The notes below the pieces were generated by a model, which was not told the DNA's origin, did not search any database, and saw nothing but the letters and a program-made list of their open reading frames with translations. Shown here piece after piece: positions 27,416-37,291 of a stretch of 64,000 nt of DNA (positions within the stretch are counted from its first letter, which is position 1; each line of letters begins with the position of its first letter). A program made the position numbers and the translations under genes. This DNA is from Flavobacteriaceae bacterium UJ101 (GTDB lineage Bacteria > Bacteroidota > Bacteroidia > Flavobacteriales > UJ101), in NCBI GenBank assembly GCA_001880285.1, contig CP016269.1:1498501-1562500 (forward strand), given 5' to 3'.

Positions 27416-30307
27416 ATGAAAAATCTTATATTAACTATTTTAGTATTATCCTTTACAAATTTCTATAGCCAAGAATATCCTTATAAAACGTATAAGAATG
27501 ATCCTACAGGTCTTCGTCTATATACTTTAGATAATGGATTAACTGTTTATCTAGCAAAAAATACAGATGAACCTAAAATACAAACATATGTTGCAGTACG
27601 CGCAGGTTCTTCTTATGATCCTTCAGATAATACAGGATTAGCACATTATTTAGAACATATGCTTTTTAAAGGAACAGATGAAATTGCTACTCAAAATTGG
27701 GATGAAGAACGTAAGATTTTGATTGAAATATCCGACTTATATGAGAAGCATAAAAAAGAGCCTAGTCCTGAGAAAAAGAAATTAATTTATAAAGAAATAG
27801 ATTCATTATCTTATATAGCCTCAAAAATAGCTATTGCAAATGAATATGATAATATGTTGCAATCAATTGGAGCAGAAAATATCAATGCGCATACATGGCA
27901 TGAAGAAACGATCTATAAAAGTAAAATACCAGCGAATTCATTAAATAAATGGCTTAAATTAGAAAGTGAACGTTTTAGTCAATTAGTTTTACGATTATTT
28001 CATACAGAGTTAGAAGCGGTTTATGAAGAATATAATCGGGGACAGGATAATGATTATCGAAGAATGATCTATCCATTAATGGATCAATTATTTCCTAATC
28101 ATCCATATGGACAACAAACTACGATTGGAGAATCAGAGCACCTGAAAAACCCTTCTATGGAGGCTATACATGCTTATTTTGATAAGTATTATGTGCCTAA
28201 TAATATGGCCATTATTTTGGTAGGTGATTTGGATTATGATCATACTATAAAATTAGTAGATCAATATTTTGGAGCTATGAAATCAAAAGAATTAACTCAC
28301 CCAAACTTACCAAAAGAAAAACCGTTGAATCATATTATAGAAGAAGAGGTAGTGACACCAAGTGCTGAATCTGTCATATTTGCTTATCGATCTGAAGGAA
28401 TAAATTCTGAACAGAGAAAATTGGTTCGTCTTGTAGACATGATTTTATCAAATGATAAAGCAGGTTTGATTGATTTAGAATTAAATCAAAAGAATAAAGT
28501 ACAAGAAGCAAAATGTTATCCATGGTTTTTTAATGATTATGGTATGCATAATTTTAAAGGGTCTCCAAAAGAAGGTCAATCTTTAGAGGAAGTAAAAGAT
28601 TTAATTTTGAGTCAAATTGATCGAATTAAAAAGGGAGATTTTGATGAATGGATGATTGAAGCAGTAATAAATGATTTAAAATTAGCTAAAATAAGAAAAT
28701 ATGAAAAGGCAACTAGTACTGCAACAGCTTATTATAATACATTTGTTCATTTTAGTGATTGGCAAGATGAACTTGATTTTTTAGATGACTTGAAAGCGAT
28801 TTCAAAAGATGAACTTGTAGCATTTGCCAATGAATTTTATAAGGATAATTATGTTATAGTTTATAAAAGAAAAGGGGAAAATAAAAATTTAGTAAAAGTT
28901 GAGAAACCTGAAATAACACCTATAGAAGTCAATAGGGATAAAGTTTCTGATTTTTCTCAAAATTTCTCAAAAATAAAAATAGATGATATTCAACCTCACT
29001 TTGTTGATTTTAAGAAAAAGATAGAAGTTATTAAATTAAGAAATGGTTTAGAGTTATCCTATATAGAAAATAAAACAAATGATTTATTTTATTTAGCTTA
29101 CATATATGATATGGGTAGTGAAAATATGAAAAAATTACCCTTAGCTATTAATTATTTGAAATTATTAGGAACAGATGAATATTCACCTTCAAAAATTAGC
29201 CAAGAGTTTTATAAGTTAGGAATTGATTTTGGGGTTAATATAGAAGATAATCGTTCTTATGTGTATTTAAGTGGATTGAGAGAGAATTTTGAAGAAGGAA
29301 TAGTATTATTAGAACATTTAATGCAAAATGTGAAATCTGATACTAAAATATATCAAGATTTTATTGATTCTGAAATGAAGAATAGAAAAGATGCTAAGAC
29401 TAAAAAAGAAGATATCTTTTGGGAAGGTTTATTTAAAATGGCTCTTTATGGTGAAGATTCTTCATTACGTAATCGTTATTCAGAAAAAGAATTAAGAGCA
29501 ATTAATCCTACTGAATTAACATCGATTGTAAAAGGATTAAAAGATTTTAAACATTATGCTTTCTATTATGGTAAAGATAAAAAAAGTATAAAAAAATTAA
29601 TTGAAAAATCACATAAAGTTAAAAAATCATTGAAAGAATATCCTGAGAGAAAAAAATATAGTTTGGTAGAAGCAGATAATATAGTTTATTTTACTGATTA
29701 TGACATGGTACAATCAGAATTAGCCTTTTTAGCAAAAGATGTTAAATTTAATAAAGAGAATATAGCACTTATAGAACTATTCAGATCTTATTTTGGAAGT
29801 GGTTTGTCATCTATTGTTTTTCAAGAATTAAGAGAGTCTAAGTCATTAGCATATAGTGCTTTTTCATGGTATACTATACCCAAAGAAAAAGAAGATGAAC
29901 ATATTGTATATGCTTATATAGGAACACAGAACAATAAATTATCTCAAGCAGTAGATGCTATGCTGAATTTGATGAATAATTTACCTGAAGCTGAAAAACA
30001 ATTTCAATCTGCTAAAACAGCTGTTTTAAAGAAAATGGAGGCAAAGAGAATTACTAAGGATAAAATATATTGGGCATATAAAGTATTACAAGATCAGGGA
30101 ATTGATTATAATAATCGAGAAGAAATTTATAACCAAGTGAAGAAGACTTCATTTCAAGATTTAAGAAGTTTCTTTAATAAACATATAAAAGGGAAACAAT
30201 TTAATTATATTTTAATTGGCAATAAAGAAAATATTGATTTTGAATCATTAAAAAAATTAGGTAGAGTCAAAGAGATAGATGTTGATTATTTATTTGATAA
30301 ACAATAA
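27416..30307 (+). CDS. M16 family zinc metallopeptidase
   Basis: The 963-residue protein has a signal peptide (LTILVLSFTNFYSQ), so it acts in the periplasm or outside. It carries the inverted zinc motif HxxEH as His77-Tyr-Leu-Glu80-His81 in HYLEHMLFKGTDE, with a downstream Glu in ELEAVYEEYNRG. The second half repeats the M16 fold without the zinc residues (for example GSGLSSIVFQELRESKSLAY). Two-domain members resemble insulinase and pitrilysin, which cut oligopeptides inside a closed chamber. It stands alone between asd and a convergent regulator gene. Confidence 0.93.
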   Translation: MKNLILTILVLSFTNFYSQEYPYKTYKNDPTGLRLYTLDNGLTVYLAKNTDEPKIQTYVAVRAGSSYDPSDNTGLAHYLEHMLFKGTDEIATQNWDEERKILIEISDLYEKHKKEPSPEKKKLIYKEIDSLSYIASKIAIANEYDNMLQSIGAENINAHTWHEETIYKSKIPANSLNKWLKLESERFSQLVLRLFHTELEAVYEEYNRGQDNDYRRMIYPLMDQLFPNHPYGQQTTIGESEHLKNPSMEAIHAYFDKYYVPNNMAIILVGDLDYDHTIKLVDQYFGAMKSKELTHPNLPKEKPLNHIIEEEVVTPSAESVIFAYRSEGINSEQRKLVRLVDMILSNDKAGLIDLELNQKNKVQEAKCYPWFFNDYGMHNFKGSPKEGQSLEEVKDLILSQIDRIKKGDFDEWMIEAVINDLKLAKIRKYEKATSTATAYYNTFVHFSDWQDELDFLDDLKAISKDELVAFANEFYKDNYVIVYKRKGENKNLVKVEKPEITPIEVNRDKVSDFSQNFSKIKIDDIQPHFVDFKKKIEVIKLRNGLELSYIENKTNDLFYLAYIYDMGSENMKKLPLAINYLKLLGTDEYSPSKISQEFYKLGIDFGVNIEDNRSYVYLSGLRENFEEGIVLLEHLMQNVKSDTKIYQDFIDSEMKNRKDAKTKKEDIFWEGLFKMALYGEDSSLRNRYSEKELRAINPTELTSIVKGLKDFKHYAFYYGKDKKSIKKLIEKSHKVKKSLKEYPERKKYSLVEADNIVYFTDYDMVQSELAFLAKDVKFNKENIALIELFRSYFGSGLSSIVFQELRESKSLAYSAFSWYTIPKEKEDEHIVYAYIGTQNNKLSQAVDAMLNLMNNLPEAEKQFQSAKTAVLKKMEAKRITKDKIYWAYKVLQDQGIDYNNREEIYNQVKKTSFQDLRSFFNKHIKGKQFNYILIGNKENIDFESLKKLGRVKEIDVDYLFDKQ

Positions 30308-30366
30308 GTTATATAATATTTGGTTGTTGAAAAGTTTGCGAGGGTATAAAGATTAATTTATTATTG

Positions 30367-30393
30367 AAAAAGGTTCCATTATGGAACCTTTTT
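30367..30393. terminator. Terminator of the M16 peptidase gene
   Basis: AAAAAGGTTCCAT and ATGGAACCTTTTT form a 13-bp stem around one T. T residues follow on the plus strand. Confidence 0.85.
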
Positions 30394-30444
30394 ATTTTTT
30401 AAAGATTATCAATTATAATCCAGTAGTTTTAAATCTACAGTTTT

Positions 30445-31056
30445 TCACTTTATAATTCCTAGATGTAGCGCTCTTTTGATTAAACCGGCTGTATTTTTAG
30501 CACCTAATTTAAAAAGAATGTTTTTACGATGAGTTTGTACAGTTCGAAGACTAATAAACATTATTTTAGCTATTTCTTCATTGGTTAATTCTTTTGCTAT
30601 ATAATGAACAACTTCTTTTTCTCGCTTAGTTAAAATATCCTGAGAAAATATATATTCTTCAATAGGTTCTTGGGTATAATTTAAATAGGTTTTTCCATCA
30701 TATACAATACCTCGGATAGCTTCTATAACCTTTGATTGTGAAGTCTCTTTTAATAGATAACCATTAATTCCTTGGTAAGAATGCATGTTTTCAAACATAC
30801 TTAAGACAAGAATCTTAGTAGCTTTATTAAATTGCTTAATGGCTTTAATAAATTCAATTCCATTCATTTCAGGCATAGCAATATCCGTTATAATTAAATC
30901 AATAGAAGATGTGGTGTTTTGTATAAAATGAAGGGCCTCTTTTGCAGAAGATGTGGTATAAATGATTTCTATATCAGGTTCTCCTTCTAATATTGAAACC
31001 AAACCATCTAAAAATAATTGATGATCATCAATTAACAACAGTTTTATTTTTTTCAT
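30445..31056 (-). CDS. NarL/LuxR-type response regulator (system 2)
   Basis: The 203-residue protein is a paralogue of the regulator at 5374-5979, with which it shares long stretches such as DDHQLFLDGL, TDIAMPEMNGIE and the C-terminal helix-turn-helix pattern. Asp10-Asp11 and phosphoacceptor Asp58 are present. The recognition-helix region reads MFISLRTVQTHRKNILFKLG, against LFLSKRTVETHRKNIFFKMG in system 1, so the DNA targets may overlap or have diverged slightly. It lies 12 bases after its kinase gene. Confidence 0.95.
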   Translation of the reverse strand: MKKIKLLLIDDHQLFLDGLVSILEGEPDIEIIYTTSSAKEALHFIQNTTSSIDLIITDIAMPEMNGIEFIKAIKQFNKATKILVLSMFENMHSYQGINGYLLKETSQSKVIEAIRGIVYDGKTYLNYTQEPIEEYIFSQDILTKREKEVVHYIAKELTNEEIAKIMFISLRTVQTHRKNILFKLGAKNTAGLIKRALHLGIIK

Positions 31057-31068
31057 GTAAGTTATAAA

Positions 31069-32931
31069 TTAAACAGGAATATTTATTACAATTATAGATC
31101 CTCTACTCAGTTGAGAATCAATACTTAATTCGCCATTTAATGATTCAACCCTTTCTTCAATATTTTGTAACCCAATTCCTTTTGGTTGTAAAGATACATT
31201 AAATCCTTTTCCATTATCTTCAAAAAATAAGTTAATATTATCTTTTTGTTTTGTTATAGATATACTGACTTCGGTAGCTGAAGCATGTTTACGAGTATTA
31301 TTTAAAAGTTCTTGTATAATCCGATATAAATGATGTTTTTGGATTTGATTAATGAATTCAAAATCCTCTTTTGGAAAAAGAGATAGTTCAATAGAAAAAG
31401 AGGACTGTTTTTGATAATATTGCTTTAATTTAGTTAATAGTTCAGCTAAGGAATGATCTTGGATATAATTGATACTTAAATTATGAGAAATAGACCGTAA
31501 TTCTGAAAAAGAGTTTTCTAGCTTAGAAGAAATAGATTTTAAGTTTTTATCTTGATATTTTTGATTGATTTTTTCTAAATTTAGTTTTAATCCAGCTAAT
31601 TGAGCTCCTACACCATCGTGAATTTCTTTAGCAATACGATTCCGTTCTTGATCTTGTCCTTTTAATAAAGCATTGGCTTGTTCTAGCTCTTTTTCTTTTT
31701 CCAAACGTTCTATTTCTTGTTTTTTCTTTAAATTTTGGGTCTTAGAACGATACCAAAAGACTATTCCTAAAAAGACTAATAAACCTAAAGAACCTAAAAT
31801 AATTTGTTTTTTACGTAGTGCCTCAACTTCTTTTTCTTTATTTAAAAGTTCTATTTGTTGATCTTTATTATCTACTTCATATTCGGTACGAATTCTATCA
31901 AATTCGGCAGTTTTTTCTTTATAATATAGAATAGAATCAAGATGATACATTTTTTTAAAATATTTTAATGATTTTTTGTAATCACCTATTTTTTCTTCAA
32001 GTTTACTAGACCTTAGATAAAGCATTAATTCTTGTCTTTTGGAAACTTGATCATTTATATGTTTTTCGGATAATTCATATGCCTTTTTAGCTTTATTATA
32101 TTGTTTTAATTGAAGAAAAAGATTCCCTTTAAGTAAGTATAGCATGAAAAGGAAATCTTTATCTTTTGGTAGGTTTTGTTGTTCTAATTGTTTTAAATAA
32201 TTATGAATGTATACTAATGTATTAGGTTTATTTAATTTTATAAGAGTATTTATATAATTAATATGTATGGAGGGCTCTTTTATTTTTGGATCTAAATCAA
32301 TTGCTTTTTGAAAGAAAAACTGAGCACTATCATATTTTTTTGTAAGAAAAAATACACTACCTATAGCTTTATTAAGTTTTATTTGTTTAACAGAATCATT
32401 AAATTGAATATTATTTTTTGCCTTTTTATAATGGTATAAACTTTCTTTAAAATTACTTTGTAAAGCATTTAATTCTCCTATTTTAGTATGAATTAGAAAA
32501 AATGATCCTACCTTATGTTGATGATAAATATTTAATGCTTTTTGAAAATAGTATAAGGCTTTAGTATAATTTTTTTGATCTTTCATTACTAAACCGAGAT
32601 CTTCATAACAATATTCTACTCCTTCATAAAAGTGACCTCTTTTAGCATGAAATAATGCTTTTTGAAGAAAGTATTCATTAGAATCGTAAAGTTTATGATT
32701 ATAATGATGAATGTATAAGTTATAATAAGCACGAGTCAATAAGGTATCGTTGGGTATTTTTGATGCTTTTTTAATCGCTTGGTATAAAAAATTTGTGCTA
32801 ATAGATAATGAATCCGATTGATTAGCTTTTTCAATTAAATTAAAGGCATCTTTGTTTAAGTTGCTTTGAGCACTAATAACAGTATAAAAGCATAATAAGA
32901 AAACTATTTTCCATATAGATTTTTGCAGCAT
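31069..32931 (-). CDS. TPR-repeat sensor histidine kinase (system 2)
   Basis: The 620-residue kinase has a signal peptide (IVFLLCFYTVISAQ), a periplasmic TPR region of roughly 330 residues, a transmembrane helix near 375-394 (IILGSLGLLVFLGIVFW), a linker and a HisKA_3 kinase with His438 in KEIHDGVGAQLAG, N box NTRKHASA and G box DNGKGFN. The kinase half is much more like its paralogue at 5976-7868 than the TPR half, which suggests that the two sense different signals but use the same chemistry. Unlike system 1 it has no secreted-protein cluster beside it. Confidence 0.93.
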   Translation of the reverse strand: MLQKSIWKIVFLLCFYTVISAQSNLNKDAFNLIEKANQSDSLSISTNFLYQAIKKASKIPNDTLLTRAYYNLYIHHYNHKLYDSNEYFLQKALFHAKRGHFYEGVEYCYEDLGLVMKDQKNYTKALYYFQKALNIYHQHKVGSFFLIHTKIGELNALQSNFKESLYHYKKAKNNIQFNDSVKQIKLNKAIGSVFFLTKKYDSAQFFFQKAIDLDPKIKEPSIHINYINTLIKLNKPNTLVYIHNYLKQLEQQNLPKDKDFLFMLYLLKGNLFLQLKQYNKAKKAYELSEKHINDQVSKRQELMLYLRSSKLEEKIGDYKKSLKYFKKMYHLDSILYYKEKTAEFDRIRTEYEVDNKDQQIELLNKEKEVEALRKKQIILGSLGLLVFLGIVFWYRSKTQNLKKKQEIERLEKEKELEQANALLKGQDQERNRIAKEIHDGVGAQLAGLKLNLEKINQKYQDKNLKSISSKLENSFSELRSISHNLSINYIQDHSLAELLTKLKQYYQKQSSFSIELSLFPKEDFEFINQIQKHHLYRIIQELLNNTRKHASATEVSISITKQKDNINLFFEDNGKGFNVSLQPKGIGLQNIEERVESLNGELSIDSQLSRGSIIVINIPV

Positions 32932-32980
32932 TTTCTAAAAGTTTAGTAAATATACCAAAATACTAATACATAAAAACACT

Positions 32981-32988
32981 CAAAGTTA
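32981..32988 (-). promoter_or_regulatory. Possible -7 box for kinase 2
   Basis: The minus strand reads TAACTTTG about 50 bases before the start at 32931. No -33 element is seen at the right distance. Confidence 0.35.
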
Positions 32989-33024
32989 GCCAAATTATAA
33001 AGTATATTTTATTAGTGCTTTAAT

Positions 33025-33055
33025 ACAAAATTAGCCCCAAAATAAATTTGAGGCT
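33025..33055 (-). terminator. Terminator of the thiolase gene
   Basis: On the minus strand AGCCTCAAA and TTTGGGGCT form a stem with one mismatch, followed by AATTTTG. Confidence 0.6.
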
Positions 33056-33095
33056 GATTTGTATATTGTGATTCTAATTTAATTAATCAGTATTC

Positions 33096-34274
33096 TTAAA
33101 CCTTTTCAATTACCATAGCTGAAGCACCACCACCACCGTTACAGATTCCAGCAGCACCTAGTTTAGCATTATTTTGTTTCAAAACATTTAATAAAGTTAT
33201 GACAATACGAGCTCCACTTACTCCTAATGGATGTCCAAGTGAAACAGCACCTCCATTTACATTGGTTTTAGCCCCATCAATTTCTAACAATTTGATATTG
33301 GCTAATCCAACTACCGAGAAAGCCTCATTCAACTCAAAGAAATCAATGTCTTCTTTAGTAACTCCTGCTTTTGCTAAGGCTTTTGGAACTGCTTTTGCAG
33401 GAGCCGTAGTAAACCATTCAGGTTCATGAGCTGCATCAGCATATGAACGAATAACAGCTAAAGGTGTTAAACCTAATTCTTTGGCTTTTTCTTCACTCAT
33501 CAAAACCAAAGCAGCAGCACCATCATTCATAGTAGAAGCATTAGCAGCTGTTACAGTTCCTTCTTTAGAGAAGGCAGCACGTAAAGCTGGGATTTTATCA
33601 AAACGAACATTTTTATATTCTTCATCTTCTTTGAAGAGAATTGGGTCTCCTTTGCGTTGTGGAATTTCTACCGGGATAATTTCATCATTAAATTTTCCTG
33701 CTTCCCAAGCATTCGCAGAACGTGTGTAAGATTCAATAGCAAAGCTATCTTGATCTTCTCTTGAAATATCATATTTGCTTGCCGTAGCATCAGCAAAAGT
33801 TCCCATAAGTCCTTTAGCATAAGGATCTGTTAAACCATCAAATGCTAAGCCATCTACCATAGAAATATTACCAAATTTTTGCCCTTTTCGACTATTAGGT
33901 AAATAATGTGGTACCATAGACATATTTTCCATTCCTCCAGCAACTATAATTTCAGCATCACCTAAGGCAATAGCCTGAGCTCCTAGCATAATAGACTTCA
34001 TCCCAGAGGCACATACTTTGTTAACTGTAGTACAAGGTACCGTGTTTGGTATACCTGCTCCTAAAGCTGCTTGACGTGCTGGAGCTTGTCCTAAATTAGC
34101 TTGTAATACATTTCCCATAAAAACTTCATCAACTAATGAAGGATCTAAATTGATTTTATTTAAAACACCTTGAATTGCGATGCTTCCTAATTTTGTAGCG
34201 GGAATGGAAGATAAACTTCCCATAAAACTTCCCATAGGAGTTCTTCCTGCTGCTACTATAACTGTTTTTCTCAT
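33096..34274 (-). CDS. Acetyl-CoA C-acyltransferase (thiolase)
   Basis: The 392-residue enzyme has the three thiolase signatures: nucleophile Cys88 in NKVCASGMKS, the GGAVSLGHPLGVSGAR histidine segment, and the second Cys (Cys378) in AGICNGGGGAS. It makes or breaks acetoacetyl-CoA, or acts on longer acyl-CoA in beta-oxidation; the sequence alone does not separate these. The GGMENMSMVPHYLP segment is typical of acetyl-CoA acetyltransferases. It stands alone and has a terminator downstream. Confidence 0.94.
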   Translation of the reverse strand: MRKTVIVAAGRTPMGSFMGSLSSIPATKLGSIAIQGVLNKINLDPSLVDEVFMGNVLQANLGQAPARQAALGAGIPNTVPCTTVNKVCASGMKSIMLGAQAIALGDAEIIVAGGMENMSMVPHYLPNSRKGQKFGNISMVDGLAFDGLTDPYAKGLMGTFADATASKYDISREDQDSFAIESYTRSANAWEAGKFNDEIIPVEIPQRKGDPILFKEDEEYKNVRFDKIPALRAAFSKEGTVTAANASTMNDGAAALVLMSEEKAKELGLTPLAVIRSYADAAHEPEWFTTAPAKAVPKALAKAGVTKEDIDFFELNEAFSVVGLANIKLLEIDGAKTNVNGGAVSLGHPLGVSGARIVITLLNVLKQNNAKLGAAGICNGGGGASAMVIEKV

Positions 34275-34367
34275 CTATTGTAATTTTGATCTTTTAAAGT
34301 TATAAATAAAAATTAGAATGATAAAATGGTTCGTTATTAAAGTTCTATTGAAATATAATCCTTTTCA

Positions 34368-36140
34368 CTAATCATGGTTTCCTTTTTTTATTAGAAGAGA
34401 ACCATTCACATTATAATAAAGACTATCATTATAGGTGTTCTGATTGATTGATTGTACTAAAATCTTAAAATGATAGTCTTGAAAATTAAATTCATGATAA
34501 ATGGTATCTTGAGTTTCGTGACGAATACCATTTGGAGTATATTTTAGAAGTGTTTTGTTGACAAAAGGGCGTAAATCATAAATGGTTTGTTTCCCTTCTT
34601 GATCAAACTCTAATTGTAAAAGACTATGTTTGTGATTAAGTGAAATTTGAGTGTTTTCTAAAACAATAGTATCATAACTTAAAGAAGAGAAATTATTATA
34701 GAAATAATCAAATCCTTTTATAGAATGTATTTGATTATCAAAATTATTAACATAAATAGAAGCATTAGAAGGTTGTTCATTATCACTTGTAATATTAGTG
34801 AAAAGAGCGTAAAATTCTTTTTGATTAAACCAACGTGTTTTTGCTATTGAATCAAAAGTAGGTTGTTCTTTTTGTCCAATTATGGGTTTAATTAAATTGA
34901 TCTTTTTACGTTTTTGAAAGAATTCTACTTTTTCAGCTAATTCTTTTACCACAGTATGAGGAATCTCTTTAGTAAAATTTAAAGTTCCATTTTCCATCAT
35001 TTTTTCATTCTTTAGAATTTCTTTAAATTCATTTAATTGACTTCGTTCGGAAGTAGTAAAAACATTAAAAAAGGGAAGAATTAAAGAAAGAAAACCTAGC
35101 ACAAATAAACTTTTAGGAATAAAAGCAATATGTTCTTTTTTTCTAAAGATAAAATATACGGTAATGATGGTAAGCCAAATGGCCAATAAAAAAACGTAAT
35201 AACGGTTTTCTGTAATTCCATAATCAGAAACACGTCTAAAAATAGCAGTAAAAAGTAATGCAATAAGTGGAATAAGACTATAATAAAAAATTCGTTGAAA
35301 GATTTGAACCCATCCTTTTGTAGAACCTTCTTTCAAAGGATGAACTAATAATAAGGCTAGTATCCCAACTAAACTATAGGCAATCACTAAGTACGATACC
35401 CAACCACGAGGTAGGTCCCACTCTAAAATGATTTTAATTAAATAACCATATAAGATAACACCATAAATTAATAATAGAGGAATTAATATAAATTGAGTGA
35501 AAAATTTTAAAACAACAGGATATTCTTTTGGTTTTTCTAAAGAAGAAAGTCCCTTTTCTGTAAATAATAGAAAGATAATACTGCTACCAAAACATCCTAA
35601 AAATACGAGAATGTAAAAATAGAGTCTGCTAGGGAAATTAACTTGGAATAATTTTTCAATAGCCAATACAGCCAAATTGATCCCCAAAGTGAGAACTAAT
35701 GTAAAAAGAGCTGTTAAAATACTGTTGACAAATAAGGTTTTATTGTATTCCCAAAAAGAAGTTTCGTTTTCATTTTTATAATAGGCTATAAAAGAGACTA
35801 ATAAATGAGAAAGTAAAAAAGTAACAGCACAGATAATCATTTGAAATAAATCAATATCACGTGATGTATTCTCAAAAACATAAAGATAAAACCCAATTAA
35901 AAAAAGAAACCCTAAAGGAGGAAAGATATACTTCTTTTGTAAACGTTGTCCTAAAATGGATAGTGCGAAAGTTAGTGAAATTCCTAACATACATACAAAA
36001 CCAATTTTTCCATAGAAATCATCATTGGTATTTTCAGCCAAAATAAAAAATACAGCCGTGGCAAAAGCAATAAGCAGTACAAAGGGGTATTCTTGGATGA
36101 TATATGTTATTTTGTGACTTAATTCTTTTAGTTTTTTCAT
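34368..36140 (-). CDS. DUF4153 family membrane protein
   Basis: The 590-residue protein has about 11-12 transmembrane helices in its first 370 residues and a soluble C-terminal domain of about 220 residues (from NVFTTSERSQLNEF on). This arrangement fits DUF4153, a Bacteroidota membrane family of unknown function. The C-terminal part is rich in aromatic and charged residues without a recognised motif. A possible -7 box lies 30 bases upstream of the start. Confidence 0.75.
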   Translation of the reverse strand: MKKLKELSHKITYIIQEYPFVLLIAFATAVFFILAENTNDDFYGKIGFVCMLGISLTFALSILGQRLQKKYIFPPLGFLFLIGFYLYVFENTSRDIDLFQMIICAVTFLLSHLLVSFIAYYKNENETSFWEYNKTLFVNSILTALFTLVLTLGINLAVLAIEKLFQVNFPSRLYFYILVFLGCFGSSIIFLLFTEKGLSSLEKPKEYPVVLKFFTQFILIPLLLIYGVILYGYLIKIILEWDLPRGWVSYLVIAYSLVGILALLLVHPLKEGSTKGWVQIFQRIFYYSLIPLIALLFTAIFRRVSDYGITENRYYVFLLAIWLTIITVYFIFRKKEHIAFIPKSLFVLGFLSLILPFFNVFTTSERSQLNEFKEILKNEKMMENGTLNFTKEIPHTVVKELAEKVEFFQKRKKINLIKPIIGQKEQPTFDSIAKTRWFNQKEFYALFTNITSDNEQPSNASIYVNNFDNQIHSIKGFDYFYNNFSSLSYDTIVLENTQISLNHKHSLLQLEFDQEGKQTIYDLRPFVNKTLLKYTPNGIRHETQDTIYHEFNFQDYHFKILVQSINQNTYNDSLYYNVNGSLLIKKGNHD

Positions 36141-36169
36141 TCCAAGTATTATTTTAGAGTTATTTTAAA

Positions 36170-36177
36170 CAAAGATA
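36170..36177 (-). promoter_or_regulatory. Possible -7 box for the DUF4153 gene
   Basis: The minus strand reads TATCTTTG about 30 bases before the ATG at 36140. No -33 element was found. Confidence 0.35.
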
Positions 36178-36306
36178 CAGCTTTTATAGAGTCATAATTT
36201 TATTAGATAATAATTATTTGAAAGCCAAAATGTTATGTATTTTATTGGTATGTATACAAATTTTTAATTAAAACTAGTTTGTAAAAAATATATAAATAGT
36301 TTTAGC

Positions 36307-37158
36307 TTATTTCAAATCAAAATTTTCCAGCATTTCTTTCAAACTATCTTTCCAATGAGGAATAGTTAAACCAAAAGTTTTTGTGATTTTGGTTTTATCT
36401 AAAAGAGAGTAATAAGGGCGAGCAGCTGGAGTAGGATACTCTGTTGCAGGAATTCCTTGAACATGAACATGTAATTTTTTAATATCAAAAATAGTTTGTG
36501 CAAATTCAGCCCAATGGGTTTTTCCTTCATTCGAATAATGATAAGTGCCAAAAGCATCAGAGTCTTGATCTATGATTTTAAAAATCACACGAGCTAAATC
36601 ACGAGCATAAGTAGGAGAACCAAACTGATCGTTTACTACCCTCATTCGATGGTTGTTAGCTCCAACACGCAACATGGTTTTTACAAAATTATTCCCAAAT
36701 TCAGAATAGACCCAAGCCGTTCGAATAATAAAAGTTTGAGGGTTATTTTGTAAAGCTAATTGCTCTCCTTTTAGTTTAGAAGCACCATATGTATTAATAG
36801 GATCTGTTTCATCTGTTTCTCTATAAGGTGTTTCAGACTTTCCATTAAAAACATAGTCTGTTGAAATATGTATGAGTTTTATATTTTGTTTATGACATTC
36901 TTTCGCTAGTGAGTCAACAGCTTCACTATTAATTAAAAAGGCTTGTTTCTGTTCTTCTTCAGCTTTATCTACAGCAGTATAAGCAGAAGCGTTAATACAA
37001 TAATCCCATCCTTTAGATAAAACATTTTTAAGATTTTTTGTATCCGTAATATCAATTTCTTCCCGTGAAGCAAAAAGAGTATTGTGCTTGGTTTTTATTT
37101 GTTGTAATTCTTTCCCTAATTGTCCATTAGAACCCAATATTATTATATTTTTTCTCAT
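36307..37158 (-). CDS. rfbD: dTDP-4-dehydrorhamnose reductase
   Basis: The 283-residue enzyme performs the last step of dTDP-L-rhamnose synthesis. It has the nucleotide loop LGSNGQLGKEL, the catalytic short-chain-dehydrogenase pair in TYGASKLKGEQ (Tyr and Lys), and the HISTDYVFNG segment diagnostic for RmlD. I use the ATG at 37158; an upstream GTG at 37197 would add 13 residues that do not resemble the family. Genes rmlA, rmlB and rmlC are not adjacent, so they must lie elsewhere if the pathway is complete. Confidence 0.92.
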   Translation of the reverse strand: MRKNIIILGSNGQLGKELQQIKTKHNTLFASREEIDITDTKNLKNVLSKGWDYCINASAYTAVDKAEEEQKQAFLINSEAVDSLAKECHKQNIKLIHISTDYVFNGKSETPYRETDETDPINTYGASKLKGEQLALQNNPQTFIIRTAWVYSEFGNNFVKTMLRVGANNHRMRVVNDQFGSPTYARDLARVIFKIIDQDSDAFGTYHYSNEGKTHWAEFAQTIFDIKKLHVHVQGIPATEYPTPAARPYYSLLDKTKITKTFGLTIPHWKDSLKEMLENFDLK

Positions 37159-37291
37159 AGATAAGATGTGGTTTAAGAGTCTTACTATATAAAACACATT
37201 ATATGTAACTACCTTCTTTTTTTATATTATTATCTCTTTTAATCAATATTTTTACATAAAAATAATTTTATATGAATTAAAATATTTACTA

